Below the pieces are notes generated by a model, which was not told where the DNA came from, made no database searches, and worked only from the letters and a program-made list of their open reading frames with translations. This document shows positions 15,346-20,256 of a stretch of DNA of 20,256 bases, one piece after another. This DNA comes from Allopontixanthobacter sp034376665 (GTDB lineage: Bacteria > Pseudomonadota > Alphaproteobacteria > Sphingomonadales > Sphingomonadaceae). Numbering within the stretch: position 1 is the stretch's first letter; every line of letters starts with the position of its first letter. Position numbers and translations under genes: made by a program. The stretch lies in contig NZ_JAXMJI010000073.1 of assembly GCF_034376665.1 (NCBI RefSeq), forward strand, positions 1 through 20,256, read 5' to 3'.

Positions 15346-18300
15346 CCGCGATTGCCGCTGTGGCGAATCCGGCATCGGCCAACACGCCGGTCGTACCGTC
15401 TGCCTTGGTATAGCTGCCGGTACCGTGCACCAATACATCGCCATTGGCCGCGCTGTAGGCGATGCCGTCGCTCGTGAGATTGATCGAGGTGATCCCCGCA
15501 TCGGTCAGCGAACGGAATTCACCGGCATCGACCACACCGTCGCTATCGGCATCCTGCCACACACCGAACTCGGCGAAAGCGGCATCATTCGCATCCAGTT
15601 TGGAATCGCCGTTGCTGTCATAGGCCAAGGCCAGACCTTCAAGGTCCGTCTTTGCTCCGGCGGCATCGTCGGCAAAGACAATGTCATGGCCGGTCGCGGT
15701 CTGGCGGGCAAGCAGGCCATCATCGGCGCCGACCCAGGCAGTGGCAACAGCGCCGCTACCGTAATCGTAAACCACACCCGCGCTCAGATCGAGGAACTCG
15801 GCTCCGTCACGATCGAGGTCCAGTACGATGGGGGCGACTACCGGTGCGAAAGTAACCTGGATACCATCGGGAACAGTGACGCTGTCGCCATCGGCATCCG
15901 TGCCCACAATGTCAAAGGCGACATCAATCGGATCGGCACTGTTCTGGGTAGTGATGTCGAAGATACCGAGATCGAAGTTGTTGTTGCCCAGGGGCGATTC
16001 GACCAGAATTGCACTGAAGACTTCGTCTGAGGAAACCTGGTACAGATCGTTTACCTGCAATCCGTCGATGTTCACGCTGCCGTTTGCATCGAAGGTAACG
16101 GTGATGGCGCCCTTCGTCTGGATGGGGCCATCCGACAGGCTGAATGTATGGACGATCTGTGAACCACCGGGCCCGCCATTCTGGTCCGTTACCTGTACTT
16201 CGGTAATGTCGATGAAGAATTCACCCGCTTCCGGCGTCGTGCCATTGAAGCTGAAATCCTGATCGTCATCAGCGAGGATCGCGGTTACATTGATTTCTAC
16301 GCGGGTGTTCGCATTGCCGCCGGTCTGGGCGATCACCTGTTCGAAGCGCAGCACATCCTGATGGCCGTCGTAATCGAAACCAGTGGTTCCCAAGCCGCCG
16401 CTCGTCGCATTGTTGACGAAGTCGATGCGCACCGCTTCGCCCGGATTGGTCGATTGGTTGTCAATCCCGACAGAGGTTGCATTGGTGTTGACCGTTCCGC
16501 GCGTACCATCGGAACTACGGCCCGACAGGATGATGTCGATATTATCGCTGTTGTTGGTCGGATTATCGGACCCCACAACGCGGAATTCGGTGTTACCCGC
16601 CGCTGCGCTTGTCAGATTGCTGATCGAGAATTCGCCGCCATTGGAAATCGTGCCGGCCAGATCAACCACATATTGGTCCGTATCCGGGTCGATGGTGATC
16701 GTGAAACCGACCACGCCGCCAGCTGTCGATGCCGTCAGCACATTCGTACCATTGCCCGAAATAAACAGCGGCGATCCCTGGAACGACAGTGCATTGCCAT
16801 TCGAATCCACCGCCGGATCGCCGTTGGTGATCGAGAACACGACATCTCCGAGGCCGTCGGCCCCAACGGCAGTGCCGTAGTTCAGGTCGAACGCGGCTGG
16901 CGGGCTGTCGGTGTTGGCGACGCTGCCATCTTCGGGATTGAATACGACAGGAGCGTCATCCTTGAAGACGAGGCTGGTGCCGATGTTGAGCACTGCCGAA
17001 GCGGTGTCGCCGTCGAAGTCGGTGGCGGTGGCAGTGAGGGTGACGAGGTTGGCCGCCGACAGGCTGGTGGCCTGGTCGGGGCCGCTGTCGGGCGTGTGCA
17101 CCACGGCGCGGATCTGGTCGAGCGTGACCGTGCCGTCAGCGGCAACCGCAACGGTGAACACCAGCACATTGCCGGTCTCGGTGCGGCCTTCAACGACAGT
17201 GCCGTTGAGCGAGAGAACCACGTTCTGACCGGTGGCTGTGTCGACCAGGCCCGAAGGTCCGGCAATCACGCCCAGAGTGTAGACCGGTTGGGTGCCTGCA
17301 GCGGCACCATCAGCGCCGAACAAAGCGGTGAAGTTGGCGGCAAAGCTGGCCGAGGCGTTGGTCGCCAGGACCGTCTCGTCCACCGTCAGCGTCGGAGCCG
17401 TGCCGGTGGTGGCCACGCTCGGACCGTCATCGGCGAAGCGGATATTGCCGCCCAGATCCACTGTCTCGCTGTCGCTGTCGCTATCGCCGTCCCCATCGGT
17501 GATGGTGGCCGATGCCGTGAGCGCGACCTTGCCGTCGGCAAGCACCGCGAACTGGTCGTCAAATGGCGACGTCGTGGTACCTTCCGCAGCGTGATCGATC
17601 TGGCTGTACTGGGTCAGCGTTACCGCGCCGGCGGCGCTGACCGACAGGTCGAACACCGTGTTGCCGGCGGTGACATCCGCCTGGTTTGCAGCGGTCGATC
17701 CGACCACCTTGCCGCCGATCAGATACAGGTTGATCGCCGCGCCGTTGCTGGTCAGCCCGGATACTGCATTGGTCACCGACAGGGCGTAGCCCAGGCTCGG
17801 CGCTGCCGCGCCATCGGCGCCCGCGTTCGAGGTGAGGCCGAACACGCCGCCAAAATCGGCCGTGGAGGTGGCCGTATCGCTGGCGCCGCCAATGGTGTCG
17901 GCATCCTGCGTCGTCAGAACGATCCCGGCATCCGCGCCCTTGGTCACATCGATGCTCGGAGCGTCATCCTCGAAAACGAGGCTGGTGCCGATGTTGAGCA
18001 CTGCCGAAGCGGTGTCGCCGTCGAAGTCGGTGGCGGTGGCAGTGAGGGTGACGAGGTTGGCGGCCGACAGGCTGGTCGCCTGATCGGGGCCGGTGTCGGG
18101 CGTGTGCACCACGGCGCGGATCTGGTCGAGCGTGACCGTGCCGTCGGCGGCCACCGTTACGGTGAACACCAGCGCATCGCCGATGGCCGTGCGGCCTTCG
18201 ACGACAGTGCCGTTGAGCGAGAGAACCACGTTCTCGCCGCTCGCCGTATCGACCAGACCGGAGGGTCCGGCAATCACGCCAAGGGTATAGACCGGCTGCG

Positions 18301-20256
18301 TACCCGCAGCGGCACCGTCGGCACCGAACAGGGCGGTGAAGGTGGCCGCAAAACTGGCCACGGCGTTATTCGCCAGGACCGTCTCGTCCACCGTCAGGGT
18401 CGGGGTAGGGCCGGTGATCGCCACGCTCGGGCCGTCATCGGCGAAGTTCAGCGCCGCGCCGATATCCAGGCTGTCGCTGGCGGTGTCATTGTCTTCATCG
18501 GTTGCGGTCGCTGTGAGGAAGATCTTGCCGTCGTCGATGTCGACCACATCATTGGGGTTCGACGCATCGGGATGTTCCACCGCGCTGCGCTGGTCGAGCG
18601 ACAGCACGCCGTCCGCGTTGGTGATGACAAAGGCAATCGCGCCGTCGGCCCCGCCAACCCGGCCTTCGACCGTGTTGCCATTGGTATAGAGCAGGATGTC
18701 CGCGCCGGTAGCCGTGTCGTTGAGGCCGCTGTCCGCGCCCTCCGCAGACAGCGTCAGTGCATAGGCAATCGAGCCAGGCGCATCCGCGCCCATCGTGACC
18801 GTAAAGGCACCGGTGAAGTCCGCGCCGGTATCGTCAACCAGAAGGTTGCTCTCATCCACCGTCAGCGAACCGCCAAACAGATCATCGGCAACAACGGAGG
18901 GAACATCGTCTTTGATGTTGATGACAATGGTGCCGGTGCCGATCACGTTTCCGACGCTGTCGGTAACCTGATAATCGAATTCTTCCGCACCGTTTACTGC
19001 GCCGGAGACAGTGTTCCGGCCATCATCGCCGGTGGTATCCGTCACCGGAGTATCCAGCGTATAGGTGTATGCACCGGTGGCGCTGTCCAGCACCAATGTA
19101 CCGAAGGTCCCGTCGGCGGGATCGAGTAGCGTATAGGTCAGTGTGCCGCTTGCGCCGGTAACGGTAATCTGGCCGTCCGCATCAATCTCGCTGTCGGCGG
19201 CGCCCTGGCTGCCATTCGTATCGAGACCGGCTTCGTCGACCAGCACATCGTTGTCGGACACTTGCCCCGCCACATTATCGATCGAGATCGTCAGGGTCTG
19301 GGTGGAAATGTCGCCGTCCGCATCCTGGATCGTATAGACAAATGTGTCAGTCGTATCGGCGTTGGTCGAATTGGGTTTCGAGGCATAGCTGTAGCTGCCA
19401 TCGGCATTGAGCGTCAGGAACCCGAGCGCGCTTTCGATCGTGCTGCCCGGTGTTCCGCCTGCTGCGACAGAGGTATCGCTGCCTGCCGCAAAGCCGATCA
19501 CGCCGCCTGCGGGCGAAGTTGTGACTGCGCCATCGGCACCGAATGCATCGTCTGAGCCATCGGTCAGAACGTTGCCGTTCACCGTGCCGCCTTCGGCCAG
19601 ACTGTTGGTGTCGGCAGTGGCTGTAGGTGCGTCATCGTTGAAACTGATGGTCAGCGTTCCGGTTTCATCCGTATCGCCGTCGCTGTCGCTTGCGCGGTAG
19701 GCCAGCACGACATCATCCGCGCTCGCTTCGTCATTGCCTGCCGTATGGAGGATATTGTCGAGCTGCGTCAGGACGTAATTTCCGTCCGCATCCATCGCCA
19801 CGGTAAACAAGACGCCGCGCGGACCAGTAGCCGTGAGCGTGTTGCTGTCCGCATCCCAGGCGTAGTCTACCGTTTCCGTGCCGACCGTTCCGCTGGTCCC
19901 GTCGAGATTCGCGAAGCTGACGGTGCCGGTGTCGTTACCGAAATCGACCGTGATCTTGCCGCTGAAGACGGCTTCGCTGGCGGTCAGCGGATCATCGCCC
20001 GCATTCGCATCGATATCCTGCGCGGTCGAGGCAGGGTTGCCGCCCGCCAGCGCATCGTCATCGGCGAGAGCCGTGACATCGACCACAGCCGGAACAGAGT
20101 CGGGCTGCAGGGTTACATTGACCGTCGCGGTCGAACTGTCTCCATCGCCGTCCACGATGGTGTAGGTGAAGCTGTCCACCGTCGAAGTGCTGCCCGCACC
20201 CGCGTTGGGGGTGTAGGTGAACAGGCCCGTCGCCGGATCATAAGTAACCACGCCTT
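14615..20256 (-). CDS. Giant type I secreted VCBS/T1SS-143 repeat adhesin (5' partial)
   Basis: The C-terminal 1,880 residues of a large repetitive surface protein; the frame runs off the window end, so the N-terminus (where a LapA-type retention module and LapG site would lie) is not visible. GTG at 20251 is an internal valine, not a start. Order from the visible N-side: VCBS/cadherin-like modules rich in DGDGD (18899-20256), four T1SS-143-like modules each ending in an F-x-DD-x-P junction (16949-18898), an unassigned beta-rich stretch (about 15836-16948), a calcium-binding-type module with two EF-hand-like loops (about 15346-15835), and an Ala-rich tail of about 240 residues ending SALAASA. 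The protein is acidic and Cys-free in the visible part, as expected for unfolded export by type I secretion. No canonical GGxGxDxUx RTX array is seen. It heads the operon with OmpA, TolC, ABC, SleB and HlyD genes. An adhesin role is inferred from domains and neighbours. Confidence 0.9.
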   Translation of the reverse strand, partial: GVVTYDPATGLFTYTPNAGAGSTSTVDSFTYTIVDGDGDSSTATVNVTLQPDSVPAVVDVTALADDDALAGGNPASTAQDIDANAGDDPLTASEAVFSGKITVDFGNDTGTVSFANLDGTSGTVGTETVDYAWDADSNTLTATGPRGVLFTVAMDADGNYVLTQLDNILHTAGNDEASADDVVLAYRASDSDGDTDETGTLTISFNDDAPTATADTNSLAEGGTVNGNVLTDGSDDAFGADGAVTTSPAGGVIGFAAGSDTSVAAGGTPGSTIESALGFLTLNADGSYSYASKPNSTNADTTDTFVYTIQDADGDISTQTLTISIDNVAGQVSDNDVLVDEAGLDTNGSQGAADSEIDADGQITVTGASGTLTYTLLDPADGTFGTLVLDSATGAYTYTLDTPVTDTTGDDGRNTVSGAVNGAEEFDYQVTDSVGNVIGTGTIVINIKDDVPSVVADDLFGGSLTVDESNLLVDDTGADFTGAFTVTMGADAPGSIAYALTLSAEGADSGLNDTATGADILLYTNGNTVEGRVGGADGAIAFVITNADGVLSLDQRSAVEHPDASNPNDVVDIDDGKIFLTATATDEDNDTASDSLDIGAALNFADDGPSVAITGPTPTLTVDETVLANNAVASFAATFTALFGADGAAAGTQPVYTLGVIAGPSGLVDTASGENVVLSLNGTVVEGRTAIGDALVFTVTVAADGTVTLDQIRAVVHTPDTGPDQATSLSAANLVTLTATATDFDGDTASAVLNIGTSLVFEDDAPSIDVTKGADAGIVLTTQDADTIGGASDTATSTADFGGVFGLTSNAGADGAAAPSLGYALSVTNAVSGLTSNGAAINLYLIGGKVVGSTAANQADVTAGNTVFDLSVSAAGAVTLTQYSQIDHAAEGTTTSPFDDQFAVLADGKVALTASATITDGDGDSDSDSETVDLGGNIRFADDGPSVATTGTAPTLTVDETVLATNASASFAANFTALFGADGAAAGTQPVYTLGVIAGPSGLVDTATGQNVVLSLNGTVVEGRTETGNVLVFTVAVAADGTVTLDQIRAVVHTPDSGPDQATSLSAANLVTLTATATDFDGDTASAVLNIGTSLVFKDDAPVVFNPEDGSVANTDSPPAAFDLNYGTAVGADGLGDVVFSITNGDPAVDSNGNALSFQGSPLFISGNGTNVLTASTAGGVVGFTITIDPDTDQYVVDLAGTISNGGEFSISNLTSAAAGNTEFRVVGSDNPTNNSDNIDIILSGRSSDGTRGTVNTNATSVGIDNQSTNPGEAVRIDFVNNATSGGLGTTGFDYDGHQDVLRFEQVIAQTGGNANTRVEINVTAILADDDQDFSFNGTTPEAGEFFIDITEVQVTDQNGGPGGSQIVHTFSLSDGPIQTKGAITVTFDANGSVNIDGLQVNDLYQVSSDEVFSAILVESPLGNNNFDLGIFDITTQNSADPIDVAFDIVGTDADGDSVTVPDGIQVTFAPVVAPIVLDLDRDGAEFLDLSAGVVYDYGSGAVATAWVGADDGLLARQTATGHDIVFADDAAGAKTDLEGLALAYDSNGDSKLDANDAAFAEFGVWQDADSDGVVDAGEFRSLTDAGITSINLTSDGIAYSAANGDVLVHGTGSYTKADGTTGVLADAGFATAAIAEMNQRGAQVASVNAAIAALVMPEMLMATDQETSGLSSKVLDLGTENPVSGSAQSTMAMADQMAVAGDDFFQSGNDAQASVSSPSIGQTGFENVSQGELGEPAAFDHAGLDLAASAGPAFSFGAVAGAAAFAAPSVEGVHMMDALLALGQDSAAKAQAVATESAEIAALDLSALQEAFADVVDSHAVDAIVDHFAGAALGEAQPESHFDAAILDVGIANPQMFFGMQSMVDMTADDMSALAASA
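15346..15835 (-). other. Calcium-binding-type module with two EF-hand-like loops
   Basis: This segment of the adhesin starts at PIVLDLDRDGAEFLDL and includes WVGADDGLLA, then two canonical 12-residue type loops: DSNGDSKLDAND (about 15582-15620) and DADSDGVVDAGEF (about 15515-15555), followed by LTDAGITSINL. The same order is common near the C-terminus of hemolysin-type exported proteins. It probably folds on calcium outside the cell. Confidence 0.7.
16949..17419 (-). repeat. T1SS-143-like module 4, near-identical to module 2
   Basis: A 157-residue module starting SVATTGTAPTLTVDE and ending FKDDAP. Bases 16968-17053 are identical to 17976-18061, an 86-base run including synonymous sites, which points to recent duplication or gene conversion. 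Confidence 0.85.
17420..17956 (-). repeat. T1SS-143-like module 3, divergent spacer module
   Basis: A 179-residue module starting SIDVTKGADAGIVLTTQDA and ending RFADDGP. It shares the overall strand pattern of its neighbours but is longer and diverged, with an Asp/Ser-rich calcium-type loop (TDGDGDSDSDSE) before the junction. It separates the two near-identical modules. Confidence 0.65.
17465..17492. repeat. Hexanucleotide tandem tract in the adhesin gene
   Basis: Imperfect repeats of CTGTCG on the plus strand encode the run DGDGDSDSDSE on the minus strand. The six-base period keeps the frame, so copy-number change would lengthen an acidic loop without breaking the gene. Confidence 0.5.
17957..18427 (-). 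repeat. T1SS-143-like module 2, near-identical to module 4
   Basis: A 157-residue module starting SVAITGPTPTLTVDE and ending FEDDAP. By eye it differs from module 4 at about 15 of 157 residues. The DNA match to module 4 lies at an exact offset of 1008 bases without indels. Confidence 0.85.
18428..18898 (-). repeat. T1SS-143-like module 1 of the adhesin
   Basis: A 157-residue module starting SVVADDLFGGSLTVDES and ending NFADDGP. It has the same length and motif order (LTVDE, TATG, G-TVEGR, LDQ, V-HP, TATATD-D-DTAS) as modules 2 and 4 but is clearly diverged from them. Matches the T1SS-143 repeat style known from RTX adhesins. Confidence 0.7.
18899..20256 (-). other. VCBS/cadherin-like module block of the adhesin
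   Basis: Three beta-rich modules lie here: about 19625-20256 (entering the window), 19274-19624 and 18899-19273. Each ends in a DD-x-P or DN junction and carries motifs such as TYDPATGLFTYTPNAG, LTLNADGSYSYAS and LDSATGAYTYTLD, which are hallmark VCBS/Ig-like strands, with DGDGDSS-type acidic loops likely to bind calcium. Boundaries are by eye. Confidence 0.7.

Noticed and set aside
15655..18340. AAG motifs in the adhesin (for example DDAAGAK and GAAAGTQ) as LapG cleavage sites
   Set aside because: LapG sites in known substrates lie in the N-terminal retention region, which is outside the window. Ala-Ala-Gly is expected by chance in this Ala/Gly-rich protein and lies inside folded repeats.
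16361..19129. 922-codon plus-strand ORF opposite the adhesin repeats
   Set aside because: Its apparent repeats mirror the duplicated adhesin modules on the other strand; the open frame follows from the repeat codon pattern.
20249..20251. GTG as the start codon of the adhesin
   Set aside because: The frame stays open to the window end and the sequence here is the middle of a VCBS-type strand, so the GTG is an internal valine.

Overview
The window is GC-rich, densely coded, and looks like a chromosomal segment of an alphaproteobacterium. The gene mix fits Sphingomonadales (an Erythrobacter/Sphingomonas relative): a fused alpha/beta 2-oxoacid dehydrogenase E1, a SleB-type cell wall hydrolase, a LapG-like protease and a VCBS/T1SS-143 adhesin. 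No rRNA or tRNA marker is present, so this placement is inference. I see no insertion sequence, phage gene, CRISPR array or RNA gene.

Left part (1-4830, all minus strand): a three-gene probable operon in transcription order E1 alpha/beta fusion, FabD-like acyltransferase (4-base ATGA overlap), then an EthA-like Baeyer-Villiger flavin monooxygenase (42-base gap, good AGGAG site, GTG start). The acyltransferase keeps the nucleophile Ser and the His but has Met where malonyl transferases have the carboxylate-binding Arg. It may therefore move a non-carboxylated acyl group, possibly one derived from the E1 reaction. No E2 or E3 gene is in view.

Middle (4933-6810, plus strand): an ABC-F ATPase, a ribosome-associated type protein, diverges from the E1 gene across about 100 bases.

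Right part (7001-20256): a LapA/LapG-like surface adhesion system. On the minus strand, in transcription order: a giant T1SS adhesin (its N-terminus lies outside the window), an OmpA-family protein, a TolC-like outer membrane factor, a LapB-like type I secretion ABC transporter, a SleB-type cell wall hydrolase, and an HlyD/LapC-like membrane fusion protein. The six are packed with gaps of 26 bases or less, or with 4-base overlaps (TTGA, GTGA, ATGA), which suggests one translationally coupled operon. Facing it tail to tail, with 3 bases between the stop codons, is a LapG-like bacterial transglutaminase-like cysteine protease with an intact Cys-His-Asp triad and the DCED calcium-site sequence. 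By analogy with Pseudomonas LapA, the transporter would export the adhesin and LapG would release it from the surface. No LapD-type c-di-GMP receptor is in the window.

The most notable points are the peptidoglycan hydrolase coupled between the ABC and fusion-protein genes, the FabD-like protein with an altered substrate pocket beside a fused E1, an adhesin C-terminus without recognisable RTX nonapeptides, and a recent in-frame duplication (exact 1008-base offset) inside the adhesin. Long plus-strand ORFs opposite the minus-strand genes are judged to be GC-driven shadows.
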